Shown one piece after another: positions 1-7,797 of a DNA stretch of 33,040 nt. The stretch is from positions 1 through 33,040 of the forward strand of contig NZ_QOCZ01000046.1 of assembly GCF_018207095.1 (NCBI RefSeq). The letters are read 5' to 3'. Under the pieces are notes generated by a model. The model had not been told where the DNA came from, made no database searches, and saw only the letters and a list, made by a program, of their open reading frames with translations. The stretch's first letter is position 1, and each line of letters begins with the position of its first letter. The DNA comes from Nocardiopsis sp. MG754419 (GTDB lineage Bacteria > Actinomycetota > Actinomycetes > Streptosporangiales > Streptosporangiaceae). Position numbers and translations under genes: made by a program.

Positions 1-97
1 CCCGGCCACCGCGGCGTCGACCTCGCCGCCGACCCGGGCCCGCCGGGTAGACGCTGTGCCCCGGTTCGGCGGCGAGGTCGACGCCGCGGTGGCCGGG
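1..97. repeat. Perfect 32-bp inverted repeat at the window edge
   Basis: Bases 1-32 are the exact reverse complement of 66-97, separated by a 33-base spacer (33-65). Both arms encode the same M23 segment (GHRGVDLAAE) in opposite directions, so one arm is a flipped copy of coding sequence rather than a regulatory hairpin. The match breaks at base 33. Confidence 0.9.
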
Positions 98-271
98 GGA
101 CCAGCGTTGGGCGGGGGGTTCGAAGCCGCGCAGCACCTGGACCGGGGGGTCCACCGGCCAGCGCCAACGGCCTTCCGGCGCGGGTGCGGCCAGGGCGGTT
201 CGCGGCGTGAGGAGGGGGAAGAGCAGGAGCGTGAGGATCAGTGACAGTGCCCAGAGACGGGGGTCGGTCAT
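1..271 (-). CDS. Secreted M23-family metallopeptidase, 5' part only (disrupted at window edge)
   Basis: From the ATG at 271-269 the minus strand encodes a short N-terminus, a hydrophobic signal segment (about residues 7-30, ending in TALAA) and then the start of a peptidoglycan endopeptidase domain. That domain contains HRGVD, the H-x3-D zinc-ligand motif of M23 (LytM) enzymes, followed by the usual AEPG-x-x-VY-x-AGPG. Family knowledge: these enzymes cleave peptide cross-links of peptidoglycan outside the membrane, and an M23 gene divergent from rpsB is common in actinomycetes. After GPG the reading turns into Arg/Gly-rich sequence, because bases 1-32 are the exact reverse complement of 66-97. 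The true continuation is therefore not in this window. The fold-back may be an assembly artefact or a real rearrangement. The family call is good; the 3' end as given is not. Confidence 0.7.
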   Translation of the reverse strand, partial: MTDPRLWALSLILTLLLFPLLTPRTALAAPAPEGRWRWPVDPPVQVLRGFEPPAQRWSPGHRGVDLAAEPGHSVYPAGPGRRRGRRRGGR

Positions 272-392
272 GATTCCAGGGTGCGGGTCGCGGCCCCGCT
301 CCGCCAGAGCCGGACGGAGCCTGTGGACGACGCGTTCCGGCCCTGAGATCCCCCTGCGCACAGTGTTGTTCCGGGGTGTGCCCGGTGGAGGA

Positions 393-398
393 TAGAAT
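393..398 (+). promoter_or_regulatory. Candidate -10 box for the rpsB transcript
   Basis: TAGAAT fits the TANNNT actinobacterial -10 pattern and would give a leader of about 160 nt before rpsB, long enough for S2 autoregulation. No convincing -35 lies at normal spacing: TTGTTC at 366-371 is 21 bases away. This is the only -10-like hexamer that stands out between the divergent M23 gene and rpsB. Weak call. Confidence 0.25.
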
Positions 399-568
399 CA
401 TGTCCGGCCCACACGGGTCGAACCACAATACGCACGCCCACCTGCCTCCCTCGGGAGGGTCTGTGCCCACGGTCCACGCCGCCTCGCGCGGTGTGGTGGT
501 ACGGGCGGGGCGTCAGGTACAACCGACGGCGGAACCCGCGTTCCGCCACCGCTGAGGAGGACCAGGTC

Positions 569-1504
569 ATGGCCACAGTCGTGACGATTCGCCAGCTCCT
601 GGAGAGCGGCGTCCACTTCGGGCACCAGACCCGTCGCTGGAACCCGAAGATGAAGCGCTTCATCTTCACCGAGCGCAACGGCATCTACATCATCGACCTT
701 CAGAAGTCGCTGGCGTACATCGACCGTGCCTACGAGTTCGTCAAGCAGACGGTCGCCCACGGTGGCACCATCCTGTTCGTCGGCACCAAGAAGCAGGCGC
801 AGGAGGCCATCGACGAGCAGGCTCGCCGCGTCGGCATGCCGTTCGTCAACCAGCGTTGGCTGGGCGGCATGCTCACCAACTTCTCCACCGTCCACAAGCG
901 GCTCCAGCGCCTCAAGGAGCTGGAGGAGATCGACTTCGACGACGTCGCCGGTTCCTCGCTCACCAAGAAGGAGCTGCTGAACCTTCGCCGTGAGAAGGAG
1001 AAGCTGGAGCGCACCCTCGGTGGTATCCGCGACATGTCCCGCGTGCCCAGCGCCGTGTGGATCGTGGACACCAAGAAGGAGCACATCGCGATCAGCGAGG
1101 CTCGCAAGCTGAACATCCCGGTCGTCGCGATCCTCGACACCAACTGCGACCCGGACGAGGTCGACTACCCGATCCCGGGTAACGACGACGCCATCCGCAG
1201 TGTCAGCCTGCTGACCCGCGTGGTCGCCGACGCCGTCGCCGACGGTCTGATGGTCCGCTCCGGTGCCGCCGGCGCGACCGAGGAGAAGGCCGCCGAGGAG
1301 CCCATGCCCGAGTGGGAGCGCGAGCTCCTCGAAGGCAAGACCGAGGCCGCCGAGGCCGCCGCCGAGCAGGCTCCGGACGAGACCGCCACCAAGGCTCCGG
1401 CCGACGAGGTCGCCGCCGAGGCTCCGGCCGAGGCCACCGCCGAGGAGTCCCCGGTCGACGCTCCGGAGAAGGCCCCCGAGGCTCCCGAGGCCCCCGCCGA
1501 GTAG
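569..1504 (+). CDS. rpsB: 30S ribosomal protein S2
   Basis: Small-subunit ribosomal protein S2, 311 aa. The start is the ATG at 569, preceded by GAGGAGGA at 554-561, and the protein opens with the classic S2 sequence [20 protein letters not shown]. It keeps the S2 landmarks [42 protein letters not shown] and the '[20 protein letters not shown]' segment. From about residue 250 ([11 protein letters not shown]) onward there is a roughly 60-residue Ala/Glu/Pro-rich acidic tail of low complexity, a common actinobacterial extension that is probably disordered. It is first in an rpsB-tsf pair; the 151-base gap to tsf holds a strong stem-loop. Identity is essentially certain. Confidence 0.98.
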   Translation: MATVVTIRQLLESGVHFGHQTRRWNPKMKRFIFTERNGIYIIDLQKSLAYIDRAYEFVKQTVAHGGTILFVGTKKQAQEAIDEQARRVGMPFVNQRWLGGMLTNFSTVHKRLQRLKELEEIDFDDVAGSSLTKKELLNLRREKEKLERTLGGIRDMSRVPSAVWIVDTKKEHIAISEARKLNIPVVAILDTNCDPDEVDYPIPGNDDAIRSVSLLTRVVADAVADGLMVRSGAAGATEEKAAEEPMPEWERELLEGKTEAAEAAAEQAPDETATKAPADEVAAEAPAEATAEESPVDAPEKAPEAPEAPAE

Positions 1505-1553
1505 TCAGCGGTCCGCCGCTGAACGACCCAACGGTGCGTACCGACGCCTGAGC

Positions 1554-1584
1554 GCCGCCTCGCCCCCTGCGGGGGCGGGGCGGC
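1554..1584 (+). terminator. Intercistronic stem-loop between rpsB and tsf
   Basis: 1554-1567 pairs with 1571-1584 in a 14-bp GC-rich stem (one G-U pair, 1560/1578) around a 3-base loop. There is no T-run behind it. It probably acts as an attenuator or 3'-end stabiliser that sets the rpsB:tsf ratio rather than as a full terminator. Confidence 0.6.
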
Positions 1585-1655
1585 CCGCGCGGTGTCCGCC
1601 CGGGACGGTCCACTTCCAGATCAGACTTCACTTTCGAGGGAATTCGAGAACAGTC

Positions 1656-2492
1656 ATGGCGAACTTCACCGCCGCGGACGTCAAGAAGCTGCGCGACATG
1701 ACCGGCGCGGGCATGATGGACTGCAAGAAGGCGCTGACCGAGGCCGACGGCGACTTCGACAAGGCCGTCGAGGCCCTGCGCATCAAGGGCGCCAAGTCCG
1801 TCGACAAGCGCGCGGACCGCACCGCCGCCCAGGGCACCGTCGTGCTGCGCAGTCAGGGCGAGGGCAAGGCCACCCTGATCGAGCTCAACTGCGAGACCGA
1901 CTTCGTCGCCAAGAACGCCCAGTTCATCGAGCTGGCCGACCAGGTCGCCGACTTCGTCGCCGCGCAGGACAGTGGCGACCTCGCCACCGTCGCCGCCGCC
2001 GAGATCGAGCCGGGCAAGAGCCTGCAGGCCTACATCGAGGGCAAGAGCGCCATCATCGGCGAGAAGCTCGAGTTCCGCCGTCTGGCCAAGTTCGACGGCG
2101 CCTTCGTCGCCAGCTACCTGCACAAGTCCGACCCGGACCTGCCCCCGACCATGGGCGTCCTGGTCGAGCTGGACCAGGTGAACGAGGAGGTCGGCAAGGA
2201 CCTCGCTCAGCAGATCGCCGCGCTGTCCCCGCAGTACGTCGGCAAGGACGAGGTTCCCGAGGACGTCGTCGCCAACGAGCGTCGCATCGCCGAGGAGACC
2301 ACCCGCGAGGAGGGCAAGCCCGAGCAGGCGATCCCCAAGATCGTCGAGGGTCGCCTCAACGGCTTCTTCAAGGAGGTCACCCTTCTGGGACAGCCCTTCG
2401 TCAAGGAGAACAAGAAGACCGTCCAGAAGGTCGTCGACGAGGCGGGCGTGACCGTCAAGCGTTTCGTGCGCTTCAAGGTCGGCCAGGCCTAG
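1656..2492 (+). CDS. tsf: Elongation factor Ts
   Basis: EF-Ts is the guanine nucleotide exchange factor that recycles EF-Tu-GDP in the cytoplasm. The protein is 278 aa from the ATG at 1656 and begins [19 protein letters not shown], the conserved N-terminal UBA-like module. '[20 protein letters not shown]' completes that module. The core carries the signature [12 protein letters not shown] (about residues 70-81), which contacts EF-Tu. Length and motifs match the long actinobacterial form. The Shine-Dalgarno is weak (GAGGG at 1636-1640 is 15 bases away, GAG closer in), suggesting partial dependence on readthrough from rpsB. The gene is closed 17 bases after its stop by a textbook terminator, so pyrH is a separate unit. 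Confidence 0.98.
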   Translation: MANFTAADVKKLRDMTGAGMMDCKKALTEADGDFDKAVEALRIKGAKSVDKRADRTAAQGTVVLRSQGEGKATLIELNCETDFVAKNAQFIELADQVADFVAAQDSGDLATVAAAEIEPGKSLQAYIEGKSAIIGEKLEFRRLAKFDGAFVASYLHKSDPDLPPTMGVLVELDQVNEEVGKDLAQQIAALSPQYVGKDEVPEDVVANERRIAEETTREEGKPEQAIPKIVEGRLNGFFKEVTLLGQPFVKENKKTVQKVVDEAGVTVKRFVRFKVGQA

Positions 2493-2509
2493 GGGTTTTG
2501 ACATGATGG

Positions 2510-2543
2510 AAGTGCCGGGGAGACTGTTTCTCCCCGGCACTTT
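2510..2543 (+). terminator. Rho-independent terminator after tsf
   Basis: A perfect 14-bp stem (2510-2523 with 2529-2542) has a 5-base loop CTGTT and is followed by TTT. It starts 17 bases past the tsf stop and ends the rpsB-tsf transcript. Confidence 0.88.
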
Positions 2544-2648
2544 CGGTGGATATGGGTGGATTTCGGGCGGGGCGCGTCCGATCCACCCGCAGCAGGAGCA
2601 CTCGGGGGACCCTGTGCCGCTCGGGAACAACAAGGGAGGCCGCAGGCC

Positions 2649-3410
2649 GTGTCGAAGAACGAAGCCATGAGCACCGAAATCGCGATGCACGACTCCGGAT
2701 GGAAGCGTGTCATGCTCAAGCTCTCGGGGGAGGCGTTCGCGGGCGGCGGCGGGCTGGGCATCGAACCCGAGGTCGTTCAGTACGTGGCCGAGTCCATCGC
2801 CGAGGCGGTCTCCGAGGGCATCCAGGTCGCCGTGGTCGTCGGCGGCGGCAACATGTTCCGCGGCGCGCAGCTCACCGAGGGTGGCATCGAGCGCGGCCGC
2901 GCCGACTACATGGGCATGCTCGGCACCGTCATCAACTGCCTCGCCCTCCAGGACTTCCTCGAGCGCCTGGGCGTGGACACGCGTGTGCAGACCGCGATCC
3001 ACATGAGCCAGGTCGCCGAGGCCTACATCCCGCGTCGGGCCGTGCGTCACCTGGAGAAGGGCCGTGTGGTCATCTTCGGCGCCGGTCTCGGTGCGCCCTT
3101 CTTCTCCACGGACACCACCGCCGCCCAGCGCGCACTGGAGATCGGCGCCCAGGCGGTCCTCAAGGGCACCCAGGTCGACGGGGTCTACGACTCCGACCCG
3201 CAGCGTAACTCGGACGCGGTCAAGTTCGACAAGCTCAACTACAACGAGGTCCTCACCCGCGGCCTCAAGGTCATGGACGCCACCGCGGTCAGCCTGTGCA
3301 TGGACAACGGGCTGCCCATCGTCGTCTTCGACCTCATGAGCCAGGGCAACATCCTGCGGGCCGTCCGCGGTGAGAAGATCGGCACCATCGTCGGTCCGAC
3401 GTCCGACTGA
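2649..3410 (+). CDS. pyrH: UMP kinase
   Basis: UMP kinase of the bacterial amino-acid-kinase fold (UMP + ATP to UDP + ADP), a hexameric cytoplasmic enzyme of pyrimidine synthesis. I choose the GTG at 2649 (253 aa, [20 protein letters not shown]...) because AAGGGAGG at 2632-2639 sits 9 bases upstream. The ATG at 2667 would be 27 bases away. Motifs seen: [12 protein letters not shown] (phosphate-binding lysine and glycine loop), [28 protein letters not shown], the ATP-side '[19 protein letters not shown]', and [13 protein letters not shown] near the C-terminal third. It opens the pyrH-frr-cdsA stretch. Two tandem palindromes follow it before frr. Confidence 0.96.
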   Translation: MSKNEAMSTEIAMHDSGWKRVMLKLSGEAFAGGGGLGIEPEVVQYVAESIAEAVSEGIQVAVVVGGGNMFRGAQLTEGGIERGRADYMGMLGTVINCLALQDFLERLGVDTRVQTAIHMSQVAEAYIPRRAVRHLEKGRVVIFGAGLGAPFFSTDTTAAQRALEIGAQAVLKGTQVDGVYDSDPQRNSDAVKFDKLNYNEVLTRGLKVMDATAVSLCMDNGLPIVVFDLMSQGNILRAVRGEKIGTIVGPTSD

Positions 3411-3413
3411 CGA

Positions 3414-3453
3414 GGGCGGGTCGACCCGCCCAGTGGCGTGGCCGCGGCCACGC
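3414..3453 (+). repeat. Two tandem perfect 18-bp palindromes between pyrH and frr
   Basis: 3414-3431 (GGGCGGGTC and its complement) and 3436-3453 (GCGTGGCCG and its complement) are each perfect 18-bp palindromes, four bases apart. In RNA they would form two adjacent compact hairpins starting 3 bases after the pyrH stop. A processing or attenuation site between pyrH and frr is a reasonable inference; there is no T-run. Confidence 0.7.
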
Positions 3454-3498
3454 ATCCCAAGCCACGAACACCCAGCCGAGAATCCGGGAGTGTCCACA

Positions 3499-4056
3499 AT
3501 GATCGAAGAAACCCTCCTCGAGGCCGAGGAGAAGATGGAGAAGGCCGTGACCGTGGCGAAGGAGGACTTCGCGACGATCCGTACCGGCCGTCCCACCCCG
3601 GCCACCTTCAACAAGATCACCGTCGACTACTACGGTGCCCGCACGCCGATCAACCAGCTGGCCTCCTTCTCGGTCCCCGAACCGCGGATGGTCGTCATCT
3701 CGCCGTTCGACGTCAGCGCGCGCACCGAGATCATCAACGCGATCCGCAACAGCGACCTGGGCGTCAACCCGTCCGACGACGGTCAGGTCATCCGCGTGAT
3801 CTTCCCGGACCTGTCCGAGGAGCGTCGCAAGGAGTACGTGAAGGTCGCGCGCACCAAGGCCGAGGACAGCAAGGTCTCCATCCGCAACGTCCGTCGTCGC
3901 GCCAAGGACAGCTTCGAGAAGGGTGTCAAGGCCGGAGATCTGGGCGAGGACGAGGCCCACCGCGCCCAGGCCGAGCTGGACGAGCTCGCGCACAAGCACG
4001 TCGCCGCCATCGACGAACTGCTCAAGCACAAGGAAGCGGAACTCCTCGAGGTTTAG
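3499..4056 (+). CDS. frr: Ribosome recycling factor
   Basis: RRF works with EF-G to split post-termination ribosomes. The start is the ATG at 3499, with GGGAG at 3486-3490 eight bases before it, giving 185 aa, the standard family length. A GTG at 3490 in frame is less well placed. The protein starts [17 protein letters not shown] and keeps the RRF hallmarks '[20 protein letters not shown]' with '[16 protein letters not shown]', then '[20 protein letters not shown]', 'RRKEYVKVA' and the C-terminal helix [21 protein letters not shown]. cdsA begins 3 bases after its stop, so the two are co-translated. Confidence 0.98.
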   Translation: MIEETLLEAEEKMEKAVTVAKEDFATIRTGRPTPATFNKITVDYYGARTPINQLASFSVPEPRMVVISPFDVSARTEIINAIRNSDLGVNPSDDGQVIRVIFPDLSEERRKEYVKVARTKAEDSKVSIRNVRRRAKDSFEKGVKAGDLGEDEAHRAQAELDELAHKHVAAIDELLKHKEAELLEV

Positions 4057-4059
4057 CCG

Positions 4060-4998
4060 GTGACCCATCCTTCGAACGGCTCCGGAGGCGATGACCACTC
4101 GCCGGAGCACAGACCCGACGACAGTACCCGTCCGGAGACGGACACGGCCGCCGGTCAGCGCTTCGTGCTGAACAAGCCGGGGGGTGGGCCGGTCAAGACC
4201 GGTCGCAACCTCCCGGTGGCCATCGCCAGCGGGTGCGCCCTCGGCGCACTCGTCTTCTTCTCGATCTTCCCCTGGCCTCAGCTGTTCACCATCATCACCT
4301 CGCTCGGGGTGCTGATCGGGCTCCGCGAACTCAACCGCGCCTTCGGCGGCAAGGGCATGACCCTCGCCGTGGTCCCGCTGGCCGTGGGCGGCGTCGCGAT
4401 GCAGGCCGGAGCCTATTTCGGTGGTGCCGACTGGTTGGTGGGCATCGCCGCCCTCACCGCCATCTCCTGCCTGGTCTGGCGGTTGCGGGGAGGGGCGGAG
4501 GGGTTCGTCGCCGACGCGTCGGCGAACCTGTTCACCCTGGTGTACCTGCCGTTCCTGCTGGCCACCTGGATGCTGCTCATCGCCCATCCCGAGGACGGGC
4601 AGTACCGCCTCGTGGCGTTCATCGTCGTGACGATCTCCAGTGACATCGGCGGCTACTTCGCCGGGATCCTGCTGGGTCGGCACAAAATGGCGCCGGTGAT
4701 CAGCCCGAACAAGACCTGGGAGGGCTTCAGCGGCTCCGTGGTGGCCTGTGCGGTGGCGGGCGCCCTGTGCGTCACCCTCATGCTCGACGGCCCCTGGTGG
4801 GTCGGCGTGATCCTGGGGCTGGCCGTGGTGCTGGCGGCCACGGTCGGTGACCTCATCGAGTCGCTGTTCAAGCGCGACCTGGGGGTCAAGGACATGGGCC
4901 GGTTCATGCCGGGCCACGGCGGTCTGATGGACCGTATCGACTCGCTTCTCATCGCCGGTCCGGTGGTCTGGATCGTGCTGAGCCTGCTGCTGCCCTGA
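4060..4998 (+). CDS. cdsA: Phosphatidate cytidylyltransferase (CDP-diacylglycerol synthase)
   Basis: A multi-pass membrane enzyme making CDP-diacylglycerol from phosphatidic acid and CTP, the branch point of phospholipid synthesis. 312 aa from a GTG at 4060, with GAGG at 4048-4051 inside the end of frr. A hydrophilic N-terminal stretch of about 45 residues precedes several membrane helices. The diagnostic CDS signature is intact near the C-terminus: SLFKRDLGVKDM followed by GHGGLMDRID, with the catalytic Lys/Asp and the GHGG-x-x-DR-x-D metal site. 'SDIGGYFAG' and 'ISPNKTWEG' are the other two conserved blocks. It is tightly coupled to frr (3-base gap), and a stem-loop follows. Confidence 0.96.
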   Translation: MTHPSNGSGGDDHSPEHRPDDSTRPETDTAAGQRFVLNKPGGGPVKTGRNLPVAIASGCALGALVFFSIFPWPQLFTIITSLGVLIGLRELNRAFGGKGMTLAVVPLAVGGVAMQAGAYFGGADWLVGIAALTAISCLVWRLRGGAEGFVADASANLFTLVYLPFLLATWMLLIAHPEDGQYRLVAFIVVTISSDIGGYFAGILLGRHKMAPVISPNKTWEGFSGSVVACAVAGALCVTLMLDGPWWVGVILGLAVVLAATVGDLIESLFKRDLGVKDMGRFMPGHGGLMDRIDSLLIAGPVVWIVLSLLLP

Positions 4999-5012
4999 GG
5001 GCGGTGTTCGAC

Positions 5013-5078
5013 CGAAGGGGCCCCTGGCCTCGTGGGGTCCGGTGACACGACCGGGCACCTCGAGACCGGGGCCCTTCG
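5013..5078 (+). terminator. Imperfect stem-loop terminator after cdsA
   Basis: CGAAGGGG-CCCC (5013-5024) pairs with GGGGCCCTTCG (5068-5078) with a single bulged G, around a long loop. It starts 14 bases after the cdsA stop. No T-tract is present. It is probably the end of the pyrH-frr-cdsA unit. Confidence 0.5.
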
Positions 5079-5134
5079 TCGTCTCCCCGCACGCTCACCC
5101 GGGTGCGGGGGTGCCCGATCCGAGAACGGGTCGA

Positions 5135-5140
5135 TACGCT
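5135..5140 (+). promoter_or_regulatory. Candidate -10 box for leaderless dapC-like mRNA
   Basis: TACGCT fits TANNNT and lies 6 bases before the GTG at 5147, the typical geometry of actinobacterial leaderless transcripts. There is no good Shine-Dalgarno before that GTG, which supports the idea. No clear -35 is visible. Confidence 0.4.
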
Positions 5141-5146
5141 CGACGC

Positions 5147-6328
5147 GTGGAAGAACCGCTGATCGCACGCATGCGCACCTACGGCGAGACCATCTTCGCC
5201 GAGATGACGCGCCTCGCAGTCGAGACCGAATCCGTCAACCTGGGACAGGGTTTCCCCGACACCGACGGGCCACGGAGCCTGCTGGAGAACGCCTCCCGGA
5301 ACATCCTGGAGGGGGTGAACCAGTACCCGCCCGGGCCGGGCCGCCCCGAGCTGCGCCGAGCGGTGAGCCGCTACCGCTCCCGCCACTACGGTCTGGACTT
5401 CGACCCCGACACCGAGGTCTACGTCACCGTCGGTGCCACCGCCGGGATCGCGGCGTCCCTGTTGGCGCTGGTGGATCACGGGGACGAGGTCATCGTCTTC
5501 GAGCCGATGTACGACTCCTACGCCGCCATGATCTCGCTCGCGGGAGGCGTGCGACGCTCCGTGGCGCTGCGCCGTGACGCCGCGACCGGACGCTTCACCT
5601 TCGACCCCGCCGAGCTGCGCGCCGCCGTCACGCCGCGCACGCGGCTCATCATGGTGAACTCTCCGCACAACCCGACCGGCACGGTCTTCACCGCGGCCGA
5701 GCTGGAGGAGATCGCCTCCCTGTGCCGGGAGCACGACCTCATCGCGGTCACCGACGAGGTGTACGAGTTCCTCACCTTCGACGACCACCGGCACATCCCC
5801 CTGGCCACACTGGCGGGCATGCGCGAGCGCACCCTGTCGATCTCGTCGGTGGGCAAGACGTTCGCCGTCACCGCGTGGAAGACCGGCTGGGTGAGCGGCC
5901 CCGAGCCGCTGGTCCGGGCGGTGCGCACGGTCAACCAGTTCCTCACCTTCTCCGCCAACGGCGCCCTGCAGTTGGCCATCGCCGACGCCCTCGACAACGA
6001 GGACGCGTGGGTCGAGGAGCAGCGCGCGGCGCTCCAGGGCAAGCGCGACCGCCTCGCCGCGGGTTTGATCGGAGCCGGGTTCGACGTCGACATGTCCGAG
6101 GGCACGTACTTCCTCATGGCCGACATCCGACCACTCGGCTACGAGGACGGCGAGGACGTCGCCCGCGCGCTGCCCCGTGAGGCCGGGGTGGCGGCCGTGC
6201 CGGCCAAGGTGTTCTACGACCACGAGGACGAGGGGCGCCACCTGGTGCGTTTCGCCTTCTGTAAGCGCGACAAGGTGCTCGACGAGGCGGTGGCGCGGCT
6301 CGACCGCTGGCGGTCCGAGAAGGGGTGA
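5147..6328 (+). CDS. dapC: PLP-dependent aminotransferase, DapC-like
   Basis: Fold-type I aminotransferase of class I/II, 393 aa from the GTG at 5147. The text MRTYGETIFAEMTRLAVET and VNLGQGFPDTDGP closely resembles what I remember of mycobacterial DapC (Rv0858c), an N-succinyldiaminopimelate aminotransferase of lysine/meso-DAP synthesis; kynurenine/glutamine transaminase-like proteins share this family. Active-site features: NQYPPGPGRPELR, VGATAGIAA (cofactor phosphate loop), NSPHNPTG with Asn175, TDEVYE with Asp203 and Tyr206, SISSVGKTFAVTAWKTGW with Schiff-base Lys237, and LVRFAFCKRD carrying the substrate-carboxylate Arg. It stands alone between two stem-loops. The aminotransferase call is certain; the DapC substrate is inferred. 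Confidence 0.8.
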   Translation: MEEPLIARMRTYGETIFAEMTRLAVETESVNLGQGFPDTDGPRSLLENASRNILEGVNQYPPGPGRPELRRAVSRYRSRHYGLDFDPDTEVYVTVGATAGIAASLLALVDHGDEVIVFEPMYDSYAAMISLAGGVRRSVALRRDAATGRFTFDPAELRAAVTPRTRLIMVNSPHNPTGTVFTAAELEEIASLCREHDLIAVTDEVYEFLTFDDHRHIPLATLAGMRERTLSISSVGKTFAVTAWKTGWVSGPEPLVRAVRTVNQFLTFSANGALQLAIADALDNEDAWVEEQRAALQGKRDRLAAGLIGAGFDVDMSEGTYFLMADIRPLGYEDGEDVARALPREAGVAAVPAKVFYDHEDEGRHLVRFAFCKRDKVLDEAVARLDRWRSEKG

Positions 6329-6331
6329 CCT

Positions 6332-6365
6332 CGGTGGGGTCGTCGCCGCGGCGACGACCCCACCG
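6332..6365 (+). terminator. Terminator hairpin after the aminotransferase gene
   Basis: A perfect 15-bp stem (6332-6346 with 6351-6365) has a CGCG loop and begins 4 bases after the TGA at 6326-6328. There is no T-run, as is common in high-GC actinomycetes. The following 200 bases up to the esterase stop at 6566 hold nothing else I can name. Confidence 0.75.
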
Positions 6366-6565
6366 GAACGCACCGCCGGGCCGCTCCGCTCCCGCCGGAT
6401 CGGTCCCGCCGGCGTGCGTGGTGGCCTCACCCGTCCCTGCCGCGCTCCGGGTCCTCGTGGGGTGGGGGAGGGGCCGGACGACGTCCCCGTGCGGTCCGTC
6501 GGGGTCCCGGAGCCCGCCCGAACCCGGGGGTGGTGTGCCGTCCGCCCGGTCCCGCGGGGTGCGCG

Positions 6566-7726
6566 TCAGGCCAGGTGCTCGTCCAGGAAGACGTCGATGG
6601 CGTGCCTGGTGATCTGGCTCGCGAACCCGCCCCAGTTGAGGTCGAACATGTGCTCGGTCCAGGGCAACTCCAGGTGGTGGTGGGGGACACCCGCCCCGCT
6701 GAGACGGTCGACGAAACGGCGGTTGTCCTCGGGATCGACGAACAGGTCGTGCCCGGCGGTGATCACCAGGGTCGGGGGCGACTGCGGGCCGACCGACCGG
6801 ATCGGTGACAGGGCCTCGTACTCGTCCGGGTAATCCTCCGGTGGGCCGCCCACCATGGCCTCGCTGCTCTCCAGTAGTTCGTCGCCCACGGGGGAGTGAC
6901 GCTGGCGCCAGGGGATCGCGGGGGCGTCGGGGGTGCCGTCGGTCACCGAGTACCAGGCGACGACGGCGGTCACCTCCGGAACCTCGGTCTCACAGGAGGG
7001 CGGTGTGTCGTCGGTGTAGGTGGCCAGGAGCGCCAACAGGCCGCCGGCGGACTGGCCGGTCACCGCGATCCGCTCCGGGTCGCCCCCGTGTTCGGCGGCG
7101 TGCTCGCCCACCCAACCGAGCGCGCAGCGGACGTCCGCCACCGACTCCTCCCAGGCACCGTCGGGGAAGAAGCGGTAGTCGACGTCGAACACCACCCGGT
7201 CGCCGTCGGCCAGCCACGTGTCCCAGCGCGGCAACAGGCTCTGGGGCAGGTCGTCGGCGCCGCCGTGGATGTTGACCACGACCGGCAGGGGGTCGTCGGC
7301 GGGGACGGCGGGTGTCCACACGTCCAGTTCCAGGGGTGTGTCCGCGACCCGGTGGTAGGTCAGGGTCGTCGGTTCCCGGTCGGTGGTGGTGGACAGCCCC
7401 GCGGTGTAGGCGGCCGGACTCAACGGTGCGCCCTCGTCGCGTGCGGTGCTCCACAGGGCCACCGACGGCACCAGGGCCAGGACCAGCAGCAGCGCGTTGA
7501 CGACCGCCAGCGCCCCTCCCCACCGGCCCCGGGCGAACGACCCGACCAGGAGTCCGAGCAGCGCGGGCAGGGCCAGGAACAGCGAGAACTCCAGGACGAG
7601 CAACGCGTACTGCCACGCCTCCCAGGAGGGCGGTGGCGACAGGACCAGGGCCAGGGAGGCGATCCCGGGCAGGGCACAGAGCCCGGAGAACACCAGAAGT
7701 GTGCGGCGGAGCAGGGGAGGGGGCAC
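6566..7726 (-). CDS. Membrane-anchored alpha/beta hydrolase, HSL-type esterase
   Basis: 386 aa. The start is GTG at 7726-7724, chosen because GAAAGGA (7740-7734 on this strand) lies 7 bases upstream; a nearby ATG is out of frame. Residues 1-95 contain about three hydrophobic helices (7-30, 38-62, 70-93), so the enzyme is membrane-tethered. The catalytic part, from about residue 120, shows an HSL/carboxylesterase arrangement: oxyanion HGG (154-156), nucleophile Ser226 in GQSAG, Asp327 in GHDLFVDPED, and His359 in WTEHMF. Substrate unknown; small acyl esters or xenobiotics are plausible for a TetR-regulated enzyme. It is divergent from the TetR gene and the two share a 28-bp palindrome, so TetR repression of this gene is the natural inference. 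Confidence 0.85.
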   Translation of the reverse strand: MPPPLLRRTLLVFSGLCALPGIASLALVLSPPPSWEAWQYALLVLEFSLFLALPALLGLLVGSFARGRWGGALAVVNALLLVLALVPSVALWSTARDEGAPLSPAAYTAGLSTTTDREPTTLTYHRVADTPLELDVWTPAVPADDPLPVVVNIHGGADDLPQSLLPRWDTWLADGDRVVFDVDYRFFPDGAWEESVADVRCALGWVGEHAAEHGGDPERIAVTGQSAGGLLALLATYTDDTPPSCETEVPEVTAVVAWYSVTDGTPDAPAIPWRQRHSPVGDELLESSEAMVGGPPEDYPDEYEALSPIRSVGPQSPPTLVITAGHDLFVDPEDNRRFVDRLSGAGVPHHHLELPWTEHMFDLNWGGFASQITRHAIDVFLDEHLA

Positions 7727-7740
7727 GGCGACATCCTTTC

Positions 7741-7768
7741 GATACGTTCGTATCGATACGAACGTATC
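7741..7768. promoter_or_regulatory. Perfect 28-bp palindromic operator between esterase and tetR
   Basis: The half-site GATACGTTCGTATC (7741-7754) is followed immediately by its exact reverse complement (7755-7768). Each half itself contains an imperfect GATACG/CGTATC dyad, so the site could bind two TetR dimers. It lies 14 bases from the esterase GTG and 29 bases from the tetR GTG and would overlap both promoters, typical of an autoregulated divergent TetR operator. Confidence 0.85.
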
Positions 7769-7797
7769 AGAATCCGACCCTGTGCGAGAATGACGGT

